In this document: positions 17,770-26,527 of the stretch, piece after piece
Layout: each line of letters opens with the position of its first letter
Numbering within the stretch: position 1 is the first letter of the stretch
Assembly: GCF_900184995.1 (NCBI RefSeq)
Contig: NZ_LT860099.1
Span: 62,001-126,000 of the forward strand
Direction: 5' to 3'
Length of the DNA stretch: 64,000 nucleotides
Source: Konateibacter massiliensis
GTDB lineage: Bacteria; Bacillota; Clostridia; Lachnospirales; Lachnospiraceae
Translations under genes and position numbers: made by a program
The notes under the pieces: generated by a model
What the model saw: the letters and a program-made list of their open reading frames with translations, nothing else
Database searches by the model: none
Told to the model about the DNA's origin: nothing

Positions 17770-18360
17770 ATGTGGAGCCGGCAGCTAATGGGAACGGACA
17801 TGTATCACATTATTCATTGGTTTTTTGTATATAGTATATTAGGTTGGCTGATAGAATCGATTTATATGTCAATCTGTAATCGAAAGATAACAAACCGCGG
17901 ATTTATACGGGGACCGATTTGCCCCATATACGGAGTCGGTGCTTTGACGGTATATTTTATTTTGAAGCCGTACAGCGGAAATTACATATTACTTTATTTT
18001 TATGGAGCATTTTTGGCTACCGCGCTCGAATATCTGACTGCAAAACTGATGATTCGAGTGTTCGGCGAAGTATGGTGGGACTATCATAATAAGCCTTTTA
18101 ATTATAAGGGTATTCTCTGCCTTGAGAGTACGGTTGCATGGGGATTTTACACCGTGTTTATGTTTGGTTTTCTTCAAAAATTTGTGGAGGCTATTGTAAA
18201 CGGTTATTCTGTACATGCAGGCATACGGATTGGCACGATTGTGATTGTCTATTTTATATTGGATTTTACATTCAGTATGCTGGAGGCGAAGCTTGAGAGA
18301 ATGCCGAAATCGATGAGTGAGCTGCAAGAAACGATTAAGGCGGTAATTTACAGAAATTAA
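17770..18360 (+). CDS. CmpB-like (putative ABC-transporter type IV) membrane protein
   Basis: A 196-residue membrane protein of the CmpB family (PF06541-type) common in Firmicutes. It opens with a helix containing FVYSILGWLIES, followed by NRGFIRGPICPIYGVGA, the WWDYHNKPFNYKGILCLES signature, and two more hydrophobic segments. The family is labelled putative ABC transporter permease, but no ATPase partner lies beside it. AAAGGGGG precedes the ATG. A TATAAT box at 17717-17722 probably drives it. The function is not established. Confidence 0.82.
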   Translation: MWSRQLMGTDMYHIIHWFFVYSILGWLIESIYMSICNRKITNRGFIRGPICPIYGVGALTVYFILKPYSGNYILLYFYGAFLATALEYLTAKLMIRVFGEVWWDYHNKPFNYKGILCLESTVAWGFYTVFMFGFLQKFVEAIVNGYSVHAGIRIGTIVIVYFILDFTFSMLEAKLERMPKSMSELQETIKAVIYRN

Positions 18361-18500
18361 CAGGACGAAAAAGCATATTCTTTTTTTAATACATTACTAA
18401 AATGTCACAATTGTTACGGAAATGACTGGGAAAATGTGTTATCATGATAAAAAAAATGAAAGAACAAGTAATTTTTTATATATCAAAGGAGGAAAAAGAG

Positions 18501-18692
18501 ATGAGAGCTTTTGTAGATCAGGATATGTGTATTGGATGTGGTATGTGTGTAGGTGTGGAGCCGGACGTATTTCGCATGAACGATGAAGATAAAGCCGAGG
18601 GCTATGCGGATACAACAGATGCGACGAGAGAAACGGTTGCAGAGGCGATTGATATGTGTCCGGTCGGTGCGATTTCGGAAAGTGAGGAATAA
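18501..18692 (+). CDS. Single-cluster [4Fe-4S] ferredoxin
   Basis: A 63-residue electron carrier with one cluster motif: C10-x2-C13-x2-C16 and C53 followed by Pro. It has the acidic surface and single-cluster form seen in Clostridia and Thermotoga. AAAGGAGG precedes the ATG at 18501; the upstream in-frame extension starting at 18444 has no ribosome site. The hemerythrin-like gene follows after 5 nt, so the two are co-translated, which suggests redox or oxygen-sensing chemistry. Confidence 0.92.
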   Translation: MRAFVDQDMCIGCGMCVGVEPDVFRMNDEDKAEGYADTTDATRETVAEAIDMCPVGAISESEE

Positions 18693-18697
18693 ATTTC

Positions 18698-19105
18698 ATG
18701 AATCTTTCCAGCTATTTAGAGCAGCATAAATCCATTGCGGAGGAAATTGCATTTATCAAGAATAACTTAAATGCAAAAAGCGTTGAGAGTAACGCGGATG
18801 AGATTGCTCTGCATATTAACCAGTTATCCGGCAAAATCAAGATACACTTGATGAATGAAGACAAGTTTTTATATCCGTCCTTAGGCAATCACCAGGACGA
18901 GGGTGTAAGAAAGATGGCAGCTGACTATCAGACGGAAATGGGCGGCTTACAGGAGACATTTAAAATCTTCAAGGATAAGTACAACACAAAGACGAAAATA
19001 TTAGAGAACAAGGAGCTTTTTATAAAGGAAGGCACCGAGGTTATCAAAGCCATTGAGCAGAGAATATCAAAAGAAGAAGATGGAATTTATCTGCATATTT
19101 CTTAG
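18698..19105 (+). CDS. Hemerythrin-like HHE-domain protein
   Basis: A 135-residue four-helix protein with hemerythrin-type ligands spaced along it: H10 in EQHKS, H37 in LHINQL, H50 in KIHLMNEDKFLYP and a later Glu/His region. HHE domains bind a diiron centre and act in oxygen or NO sensing and protection, or in repair of iron-sulfur centres. Its position 5 nt after a ferredoxin gene suggests an electron-transfer pair in oxidative-stress defence; this is inference. GAGG lies before the ATG. A short terminator and a repeat element follow. Confidence 0.82.
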   Translation: MNLSSYLEQHKSIAEEIAFIKNNLNAKSVESNADEIALHINQLSGKIKIHLMNEDKFLYPSLGNHQDEGVRKMAADYQTEMGGLQETFKIFKDKYNTKTKILENKELFIKEGTEVIKAIEQRISKEEDGIYLHIS

Positions 19106-19170
19106 GCAAGAGGAATTAGAGCAAAAACCATATATGAAAAGGCAAGAACGCATAATGCCATATAGAGTAA

Positions 19171-19207
19171 AAAACTGATATGATAGAAATAGAGTATCAG
19201 TTTTTTT
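19171..19207 (+). terminator. Terminator of the ferredoxin-hemerythrin unit
   Basis: A 9-bp stem (19172-19180 with 19195-19203) is followed by a T-run. Confidence 0.8.
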
Positions 19208-19330
19208 GATATTATAGGAAACTGTAAAACAATTTCCTATAATATCAAAAAAATTATGCGCACCTCGCGGATAGGAGGTAGTTGCTACGCAACCCGCTCG
19301 GGCGCGAAGAATGTGCCAAGGCACATTCTT
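19208..19330. repeat. Modular hairpin repeat, copy 1 of 2 full copies
   Basis: About 123 bp made of three parts: a hairpin with a GGAAA...TTTCC core, a conserved middle containing ACCTCGCGG and GTAGTTGCT, and a final hairpin (GAATGTGCC/GGCACATTC). It matches 41908-42036 in order and in the middle section, while the stem arms differ but still pair. It ends 6 bp before the ribosome site of the GH2 gene, so it forms most of that gene's leader. Confidence 0.7.
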
Positions 19331-19346
19331 ATTGATGGAGGACAAT

Positions 19347-22004
19347 ATGAAATTAAAGCTAAACGGTATATGGGAAGCAGCCTTTGAGAAAAATGACGGT
19401 GAATTGTGTTATCTAAATGAAATACATCTGCCGGCAACGACAGAGCAGGAGGAGCTTGGAGAGGAAGGAACAGAGAAAACCTCTCTTTATCTCGGAAGAA
19501 AAAGACCTGTCTGCGGGGCAGTTTGGTATCGCAGACGGATTGTCATACCAAAGGAATGGCAGGGGAAATACGTGCGCCTTACGCTGGAGAGAAGCAAATT
19601 TACGAAGGTGTGGATGGACGAAAACTTTATCGGGGAATCCTATGAGACATTGATTGCACAAAAGTTTGAGCTTGGGAAGCTGGAAGCAGGAGAGCATGAA
19701 ATTGCCATCAGGGTAGACAATGACTTAGCGAAGTATGAGTGCTTCCCCGATAGCTTCTACAACGGGCATCAGTATACAGAGCATACGCAGACGAATTGGA
19801 ACGGAATTCTGGGTGAGATGTATTTGGAATGCCATGAGGGCATTTTTATTGAGCGTGCCCTCGTACACAGGCAGGAAAATAATATGAAGGTTCATATTGA
19901 AACAGGACTTCAAGCGGACATTGAGGTATTTCCTGTTCGGATGCAAATTGGTATTTATGAGGCGGACACAGAGCGATTGGTGTTTAAACAGGAAAAGGTT
20001 GTTAAAAATCAAGAGACAGATTTCCTGATTCCAAATGAAGTGTTACAGGAGTGGAGCGAGTTTTCACAGCCGCTTTATAAGACAATCATCTGTTTGAAAA
20101 ACGAGAAAGGCGAGATGTTATGCAAGCCTCATTCTATCTTGACCGGAAGGCGCAAAATTGAAGCGGTTAAAAATGAGATAAGAATGAACGGAAAAAGAAT
20201 ATCGCTTAGAGGAAGTCTGGACTGCGCGATTTATCCTCTGACCGGAGCCTGCCCGTTTAGTGTGGAGGAATGGGAAGCGATTTTAGGAAAAATGAAGGAA
20301 TTTGGAATGAACCATTATCGCTTTCATAGCTGGTGTCCGCCGGAGGCAGCTTTTACGGCGGCTGACAGGCTGGGCATCTACCTGCAGGCAGAGCTTTCCT
20401 GCTTTGCGAACGAGCTGTATCAGAAAGGGGATACACAGTATGACAGTGTACTGGAAAACTATCTCTACGATCAGGCAAAAAAGATATTAGAAACTTTTGG
20501 AAATCACCCAAGCTTCGTTTTGTTTGCCGTAGGAAACGAGATGAGAGGGGATAGTAAGGCTTACAATGAGCTGTTAAAGAGCTTAAAACAGGTTCGCACG
20601 GATATTTTATACAGCCAGGGCTCTAACAACTTTTTGGAGGACCCTCTGGTGTGCGAGGAGGACCAATTCTGGGTGACAATGAGGACAAGCCCGGATAAAA
20701 ATATAAGGGCATCCTTTTCACACAATGATTTGCCGCTTGGAAGCATACAGAGCAAGGAGATGCTTGGAACTCTTCCAACCTATGAAGAAGAGGCAGCAGT
20801 CTCATCAATCCCCCTTATTGCTCATGAAATCGGACAGTATCAGTCATTTCCGAAATTACAGGATAAGGAGAAGTATACAGGAGTGCTGCGGGCAGATGTC
20901 TACTCTATTCTGGAGGAGAAACTGAAGGAGAAAGGCTTGCTTGAGAAAAATGAGAAGTTTTACCGTGCAAGCGGAGCATTGCTCGTTCAGTGCTACAAGG
21001 CAGAGATTGAAGCGAATCTGAGAACGAAAAATATGAGCGGTTTTCAGCTTTTGGGCTTGCAGGACTTTACGGGGCAGGGAACAGCCTTGGTCGGTGTGTT
21101 GGACGGCTTTTTGGAAAATAAGGACTTTATTCAGGCGGAGGAGTTCAAGCATTTTTGCAATGACGTAGTTGTGATGGCAGAATTACCGAAATACTGTTAT
21201 ACAGTGGGCGAAGAGATAGCGGTCGGAATATGTGTTTACAATTACAGCGGTGAAGATAAAACGGAAACGCTGACAGTCAGCCTTATTGTGGAAGATGAGG
21301 AGATAACTTCCCTTTGCTGCGAAACGGTAAAGGTAAACCAACAGTGTGTAGAGAAAGTCATGGAAGGTATTTTAACTGCCCAAAAGATTGATAAGCCATG
21401 TGCGGCAAAGCTGCGTTTGGTATATGGGGCATATGAAAATGAATATGACCTGTGGCTCTATCCGAAGCAGGATATTGCTTCTCTGCCGGAAAATAGGAAA
21501 AAGGGCGTATGGGTTACGAATATACTTGATACGAAGGCGGAAGACTGTCTAAGAAGCGGAGGAAATGTACTTCTATGCAATTCCAAGGCGGGAGAGGGCA
21601 TTGAGGGATTTTTCCCGACGGACTTTTGGTGCTATCCAATGTTTCGAGATGCCTGTATCAAAACGGGAAATCCGGTTGCACCGGGGACGATGGGACTTTT
21701 GATTGACAAGAGCCACCCTGCCCTTAAACTTTTTCCGACAAATTCATATTCCGGGTGGCAGTGGCAGCAGATTGTAAGCTACGGCACAGGTGTTATTCTG
21801 GAAGGGGAAGAGGAGTGCAATATTATCGTTCAGGTTATTGATAATTTTGACAGAAATCATGTGCTTGGGCTTGTCTATGAGAAAAAAATCGGCGAGGGCA
21901 GATTGGTGGTATGTGCAAGTGACTTGCTAGAGCATCTTGACATACCGGAGATGAGACAGCTCTATATCAGTTTGCTCAATTACTGCAAAGAACTGTTAGA
22001 ATAA
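19347..22004 (+). CDS. Glycoside hydrolase family 2 enzyme
   Basis: An 885-residue cytoplasmic enzyme (no signal peptide) with GH2 architecture: N-terminal jelly-roll sugar-binding domain (~1-165), immunoglobulin-like domain, then a TIM barrel from ~275. The likely acid/base is E398 in the VGNEM motif and the likely nucleophile E494 in AHEIGQY. GH2 members include beta-galactosidases, glucuronidases and galacturonidases; the HEIGQ form belongs to a subgroup often found with plant-polysaccharide loci, so the substrate is open. I use ATG 19347, which follows TGGAGG. It is followed by a hairpin and the convergent AraC gene. Confidence 0.85.
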   Translation: MKLKLNGIWEAAFEKNDGELCYLNEIHLPATTEQEELGEEGTEKTSLYLGRKRPVCGAVWYRRRIVIPKEWQGKYVRLTLERSKFTKVWMDENFIGESYETLIAQKFELGKLEAGEHEIAIRVDNDLAKYECFPDSFYNGHQYTEHTQTNWNGILGEMYLECHEGIFIERALVHRQENNMKVHIETGLQADIEVFPVRMQIGIYEADTERLVFKQEKVVKNQETDFLIPNEVLQEWSEFSQPLYKTIICLKNEKGEMLCKPHSILTGRRKIEAVKNEIRMNGKRISLRGSLDCAIYPLTGACPFSVEEWEAILGKMKEFGMNHYRFHSWCPPEAAFTAADRLGIYLQAELSCFANELYQKGDTQYDSVLENYLYDQAKKILETFGNHPSFVLFAVGNEMRGDSKAYNELLKSLKQVRTDILYSQGSNNFLEDPLVCEEDQFWVTMRTSPDKNIRASFSHNDLPLGSIQSKEMLGTLPTYEEEAAVSSIPLIAHEIGQYQSFPKLQDKEKYTGVLRADVYSILEEKLKEKGLLEKNEKFYRASGALLVQCYKAEIEANLRTKNMSGFQLLGLQDFTGQGTALVGVLDGFLENKDFIQAEEFKHFCNDVVVMAELPKYCYTVGEEIAVGICVYNYSGEDKTETLTVSLIVEDEEITSLCCETVKVNQQCVEKVMEGILTAQKIDKPCAAKLRLVYGAYENEYDLWLYPKQDIASLPENRKKGVWVTNILDTKAEDCLRSGGNVLLCNSKAGEGIEGFFPTDFWCYPMFRDACIKTGNPVAPGTMGLLIDKSHPALKLFPTNSYSGWQWQQIVSYGTGVILEGEEECNIIVQVIDNFDRNHVLGLVYEKKIGEGRLVVCASDLLEHLDIPEMRQLYISLLNYCKELLE

Positions 22005-22014
22005 GGCACCAACG

Positions 22015-22057
22015 ACCGCTTAGCGACTAGACTTTCATCGCTAAGCGGTAATTTTTT
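22015..22057. terminator. Terminator between the GH2 and AraC genes
   Basis: A 12-bp perfect stem (22015-22026 with 22038-22049) is followed by AATTTTTT. The right arm lies inside the 3' end of the convergent AraC gene. Confidence 0.85.
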
Positions 22058-22875
22058 GGAGTGGTCTGCTCCCATTTCTTAAAAGTGGCACAAAAACTGC
22101 TTTCATTGCCAAAGCCGGACAAAAAGCAGATTTCCTTTATTGAAATATTCGTATTTTTAAGCAGAAACTTAGCGTGGTTGATTCGTGTGGCGAGGATATA
22201 TTCGTGAGGCGTATATCCGGTTTCTTTTTTAAACAGGCGGGTAAAATAGTAAGGGCTTAACGCCGCTTTTTCCGCTAACAGCTCCAAGGTGAGTGCCTCG
22301 CATATATGCTCGTTGATGTAGGCTGTGATATCCTCAATCACATCTGATCCTGCGAGAGAGCGTGCAGGCAAGTCCTTTGCGGTGATTAGCTGTGTCAGCA
22401 TGTTTGTAATTGCCTGGGAGAGAAGTGCCTCCTTTAAAGCAGCATTTTCCCGAAATGCCATGTAAACTTTATCAATATATTTTCGAAATAAATAATCATC
22501 TCTGAGGGAGAGTACAAGATTGCTTCCCTCTGTAATCAGCTCAAAATACTGTCTGGCGACAGGTCCGTCAAAATGGAGCCAGAGAGCTTCCCAGCCCTTA
22601 TCGGTATAATAATGATGAGGCTTATAGCAATCTAAAAAAACAATCTGGTTTTCCGTCGCAGTATAGGAGATATCGTCAACCACAACCTTACATTCCCCTT
22701 TTTTGACATACATCAAAAGAAAGCTGTCATAACTTTTGCGATGCAGGCTATAACCAGCAGAATAGTAAAAATGTCCGGTGCAAAGCGGATAGAAAAACAT
22801 TGCTTTGGTCTGCGGACTTGCCGTATAAATATAGTAATCCGATTGTTTTGAGATACCTGTTTCATAGGATTGCAT
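22027..22875 (-). CDS. AraC-family transcriptional regulator
   Basis: A 282-residue AraC regulator with an N-terminal cupin-type sensing domain (~20-150, containing ENQIVFLDCYKPHHYY) and two C-terminal helix-turn-helices (~185-280, ending with SGFGNESSFCATFKKWEQTTPKNYR). GGAGGTGAT precedes the ATG. It is convergent with GH2 and divergent from the DUF5107-TPR/GH35 pair and probably controls these sugar genes. A 191-bp repeat begins only 24 bp upstream of its start codon, so its promoter lies in or beyond the repeat. Confidence 0.92.
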   Translation of the reverse strand: MQSYETGISKQSDYYIYTASPQTKAMFFYPLCTGHFYYSAGYSLHRKSYDSFLLMYVKKGECKVVVDDISYTATENQIVFLDCYKPHHYYTDKGWEALWLHFDGPVARQYFELITEGSNLVLSLRDDYLFRKYIDKVYMAFRENAALKEALLSQAITNMLTQLITAKDLPARSLAGSDVIEDITAYINEHICEALTLELLAEKAALSPYYFTRLFKKETGYTPHEYILATRINHAKFLLKNTNISIKEICFLSGFGNESSFCATFKKWEQTTPKNYRLAMKV

Positions 22876-22898
22876 CTTTTATCACCTCCGTGTAATAT

Positions 22899-23089
22899 TA
22901 TGATGTTGGGGTCAAAAGGTATTTTGACCCCTGATACTACGGATTACTACGCACTTTGTGCTCTCGTAATCCTAAAAACATTCGAAATCCGCCCTGTTCG
23001 GGCTACTTTCTCATGTTTTGCAGGTCCCAAAGTCATGTTTTTTCATGTTGGCATGAAAAACATGACCTTTTGACCTTGGTATCATCATA
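22899..23089. repeat. MITE-like 191-bp repeat, complete copy
   Basis: The ends are imperfect inverted repeats: TATGATG...GGTCAAAAGGT on the left and its counterpart ACCTTTTGACC...CATCATA on the right. Inside are a GGGGTCAAAA/TTTTGACCCC hairpin, a GCCC/GGGC hairpin and a CATGTTTTTTCATG...GCATGAAAAACATG structure. A second copy starts at 63831 with high identity. It occupies most of the 366-bp gap between divergent AraC and DUF5107 genes and encodes nothing convincing. Confidence 0.8.
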
Positions 23090-23241
23090 TTATAGAAGAA
23101 AATGAAAAAATGGTCAAGGAAGAAAGAGCAATTTTTAAATATAAAGAAGCAAAATAATAGAATGAGAAAACAGATAAAATCAGGTATTATAAAAATAGTA
23201 AAGATTAAAATTAGTTGTTTTTTTGAAAATGGAGGTTGACC

Positions 23242-26200
23242 ATGGAAGATGTGAAAATATGGGAGGAAGCGGTTATCATTCCCACCTATGAAATCGGAGA
23301 AGCAGATAAAAATCCAATATTTCTGGAAAAAAGAGTGTATCAGGGAAGCTCAGGAAAAATATACCCTTATCCGACGATTGATACGATTTGTGATAAGAAG
23401 ACGGATAAGGAATATAAGGCGGTATATCTCGAAAATAAATATATCAAGGTTATGATTTTACCTGAGCTTGGCGGGCGTATCCAGAGGGCTTATGATAAGA
23501 CGAATGACTATGATTTCGTCTATTATAATAGGGTGATTAAGCCGGCACTGGTGGGGCTTACCGGGCCTTGGATTTCGGGAGGAATTGAGTTTAACTGGCC
23601 GCAGCATCACAGACCTACGACCTTTTCGCCTGTTGACTATAAGCTTGTAGAAAATAAGGACACAAGTAAGACTCTTTTAATTAACGATGTGGACCAGATG
23701 TACGGCACCAAAGGAATCGCAGGCTTTACCCTGTATCCGGACAAGGCTTATATTGAAATAAAAGGGCAGCTTTACAACAGAACGTCCATGCCGCAGACTT
23801 TTTTGTGGTGGGCAAATCCCGCGGTGGCAGTAAATGACGATACGCAGTCTATTTTCCCTCCTGATGTACAGGCGGTCATGGATCACGGAAAACGCGATGT
23901 ATCAAGCTTTCCGATTGCGACTGGCATGTATTATAAGCATGATTACAGCGAAGGTGTGGACATTTCCCGCTATAAAAATATTCCGGTTCCGACGTCATAC
24001 ATGGCAGAAAGCTCGGACTATGACTTTGTCGGAGGCTATGATTACGGCTTAAAGGCAGGAATTCTTCATGTGGCAGATCATCATATCTCGCCGGGAAAAA
24101 AGCAATGGACCTGGGGATGCGGTGACTTCGGAAAGGCTTGGGACAGAAACCTGACGGACGAGGACGGTCCTTACATTGAGCTGATGACGGGCGTTTACAC
24201 GGATAACCAGCCTGATTTTACATGGCTGAAGCCTTTTGAGGAGAAATCCTTTCAGCAGTATTTTATGCCGTATAAGGCGGTCGGAGCGGTGAAAAATGCG
24301 ACGATACACGGTGCCGTGAACCTTGAGCTGAGAAAAGAAGGAATATATATCTGTGTCTATGGCACGCAACTCTTTGAGCAGGCTGTAATCCGTCTGCTAC
24401 ATAAGGGAGCTGCCGCATGGGAGGAAAAAACAACTCTTTCCCCGACGGATATTTTCGAAAAGACAATTTTAATCGAAGATGTTGAGAACGAGACAGATTT
24501 AAAAATTGAAGTCTATCATGAAGATTTGCTTCTGGTAGAATATGAGCCAAAGCAGAAGAAGGAGCAGGAACTGCCGGAAGCGGCAAAGCCGGCACTTTCT
24601 CCAGAGGAAATCAAAACAAATGAGGAGCTGTATCTGACAGGGCTTCATATTGAGCAGTACCGCCATGCCACCTATTTGGCAGATCCTTACTATCTGGAGG
24701 GCTTAAAACGCGATGAAGGTGATATGAGGTTAAACAATGCCTATGGAGCGCTGCTTATGCGAAGAGGACTGTTTGAGGAGGCAGAAAAGTATTTCAGGAC
24801 AGCACTCAAAAGAGCGACATGGAAAAATCCCAATCCTTACGATAGTGAACCGTATTATAATCTGGGACTTTCTCTGTTATACCAAAGAAAAGAGAAAGCG
24901 GCTTATGATGCCTTTTTCAAGGCGACATGGTCGAGTGAGCAGCAGGAGATGTCCTTCTATTATTTGGGAGCAATTCTTGCAAGAGAGGGTAAATTTGAGG
25001 AAGCGCTTGCGCTTGTGACAAAGGGCTTGATTAAGAATAGTCACAATATAAAGGCAAGAGGCTTAAAGGCATATCTGCTACGAAACCTTTCGAAAAGAGA
25101 AGAAGCACTGAGATTTATAGAAGAGAGCCTTGAGATTGATCCTTTTGATTATGTGTCTATGTTTGAACGGAGCTTTTTAGACGAAGAAAATAAGGGACAG
25201 ATTTTAACTGAAATGAACCTTAGGATGAGGAATTTTGAAGAAAATTACTTGCAGGCGGCGAGAGATTATGCAGAGTTTGGCGCTTATGAAGAGGCGGTAG
25301 ACATGCTTTGCCAATGCACGAAAGAAAAGCCGATGCTCTGCTATTATAAGGCATATTATCTAAAACAGATGAAGAAAGAAGATATCACGCTGCTAAAAAA
25401 AGCGGAGCAGGCAGATTCTGCTTATTGCTTCCCGAATAAGTTGGAAGATATTGCAGTGTTAAACTATGCAATGGAAGCGAATGAGGACGGTGCGAAAGCC
25501 TATTATTATTTGGGGAATTTATATTATGATAAGCTTCAATACGAAACAGCTATCTCTTTATGGGAGAAATCTGCAGAGCTGGATCCTACATTTCCGACAG
25601 CTCTTCGCAATTTATCGTTGGCATATTATAATAAAGAGAAGGAGCCAGAGAAAGCAAGAGAGGTGCTGGAACGAGCATTTTCCTTGGATACAAGCGATTC
25701 GAGAATCTTTTTGGAGCTTGATCAGCTCTATAAAAAGCTGGGAGTATCGTTTGAAACAAGATTGTCTCGCTATGAGAAATATAAGAAAACCTTTGAAAAA
25801 AGGGATGATTTGTTTTTGGAGTATGTCGCTTTGCACAATATGCTGGGACAATATAAGAGGGCTTACGAGCTGATTATGAGCCGCAGCTTCCATCCTTGGG
25901 AGGGAGGAGAAGGAAAAGTGCCGGCACAGTATAAGCTGTCCTTAATTGAGCTTTCCAAGGCGGCAATGGCAGAAAACAAATTGGAACTTGCTAAAAAATA
26001 TCTGGAGCAGGCTCTAATCTACCCGGAAAATCTCGGAGAAGGAAAGTTAGAGGGCGTGAAGGATAACGATATTTATTATTATCTCGGCTGCGTTTTGGAG
26101 AAAATGGGAGATGCCAGAGCGGAGGAATGTTTCTTACAGGCGGTAATCGGAACAGATGAGCCGGCAGGCATGATGTACTATAATGACCAGCCTGCCGATA

Positions 26201-26526
26201 TGATATTATATCAGGGACTTGCCTATTTAAAATTACAGGAAGAAGAAAAGGCAGAGAAAAGGTTTAACCGTCTGGTTGAGTACGGAAGAGAGCATTTGAA
26301 GGATGAGGTTCGGATTGAATATTTTGCGGTATCCCTGCCTGATTTTTTAATCTTTGAGGAGGATTTGAATACTCGGAATCGGGCACACTGCTATTATTTA
26401 ATCGGACTTGGAAAGCTTGGACTTGGAGAAAGCAAAGAGGCTATGGAGGCTTTTGTAAAGGTTTTGGAGCTTGATGGAAATCATATCAATTGCAGACGTT
26501 TGATGAAACAGCTGAAGGGAGAATAA
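23242..26526 (+). CDS. DUF5107-domain protein with C-terminal tetratricopeptide repeats
   Basis: A 1094-residue protein in two parts. Residues ~30-340 form the DUF5107 domain, a beta-sandwich resembling aldose-epimerase/galactose-mutarotase folds, with MILPELGGRI, a GGIEFNWPQHHRP motif and a WTWGCGDFGKAWDRN segment. Residues ~440-1090 contain tetratricopeptide-type helices, e.g. PYYNLGLSLLYQRKEKAAYDA and AYYYLGNLYYDKLQYETAI. There is no signal peptide. The family is recurrent in carbohydrate loci but has no proven reaction; a carbohydrate-binding or epimerase-like function with a protein scaffold is inference. The ATG follows GGAGG and GH35 starts 1 nt after the stop. Confidence 0.82.
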   Translation: MEDVKIWEEAVIIPTYEIGEADKNPIFLEKRVYQGSSGKIYPYPTIDTICDKKTDKEYKAVYLENKYIKVMILPELGGRIQRAYDKTNDYDFVYYNRVIKPALVGLTGPWISGGIEFNWPQHHRPTTFSPVDYKLVENKDTSKTLLINDVDQMYGTKGIAGFTLYPDKAYIEIKGQLYNRTSMPQTFLWWANPAVAVNDDTQSIFPPDVQAVMDHGKRDVSSFPIATGMYYKHDYSEGVDISRYKNIPVPTSYMAESSDYDFVGGYDYGLKAGILHVADHHISPGKKQWTWGCGDFGKAWDRNLTDEDGPYIELMTGVYTDNQPDFTWLKPFEEKSFQQYFMPYKAVGAVKNATIHGAVNLELRKEGIYICVYGTQLFEQAVIRLLHKGAAAWEEKTTLSPTDIFEKTILIEDVENETDLKIEVYHEDLLLVEYEPKQKKEQELPEAAKPALSPEEIKTNEELYLTGLHIEQYRHATYLADPYYLEGLKRDEGDMRLNNAYGALLMRRGLFEEAEKYFRTALKRATWKNPNPYDSEPYYNLGLSLLYQRKEKAAYDAFFKATWSSEQQEMSFYYLGAILAREGKFEEALALVTKGLIKNSHNIKARGLKAYLLRNLSKREEALRFIEESLEIDPFDYVSMFERSFLDEENKGQILTEMNLRMRNFEENYLQAARDYAEFGAYEEAVDMLCQCTKEKPMLCYYKAYYLKQMKKEDITLLKKAEQADSAYCFPNKLEDIAVLNYAMEANEDGAKAYYYLGNLYYDKLQYETAISLWEKSAELDPTFPTALRNLSLAYYNKEKEPEKAREVLERAFSLDTSDSRIFLELDQLYKKLGVSFETRLSRYEKYKKTFEKRDDLFLEYVALHNMLGQYKRAYELIMSRSFHPWEGGEGKVPAQYKLSLIELSKAAMAENKLELAKKYLEQALIYPENLGEGKLEGVKDNDIYYYLGCVLEKMGDARAEECFLQAVIGTDEPAGMMYYNDQPADMILYQGLAYLKLQEEEKAEKRFNRLVEYGREHLKDEVRIEYFAVSLPDFLIFEEDLNTRNRAHCYYLIGLGKLGLGESKEAMEAFVKVLELDGNHINCRRLMKQLKGE

Positions 26527-26527
26527 G

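Noticed and set aside
22870-23073. 67-codon plus-strand frame over the repeat element
   Set aside because: It lies within the MITE-like repeat and across its hairpins, with no ribosome site.
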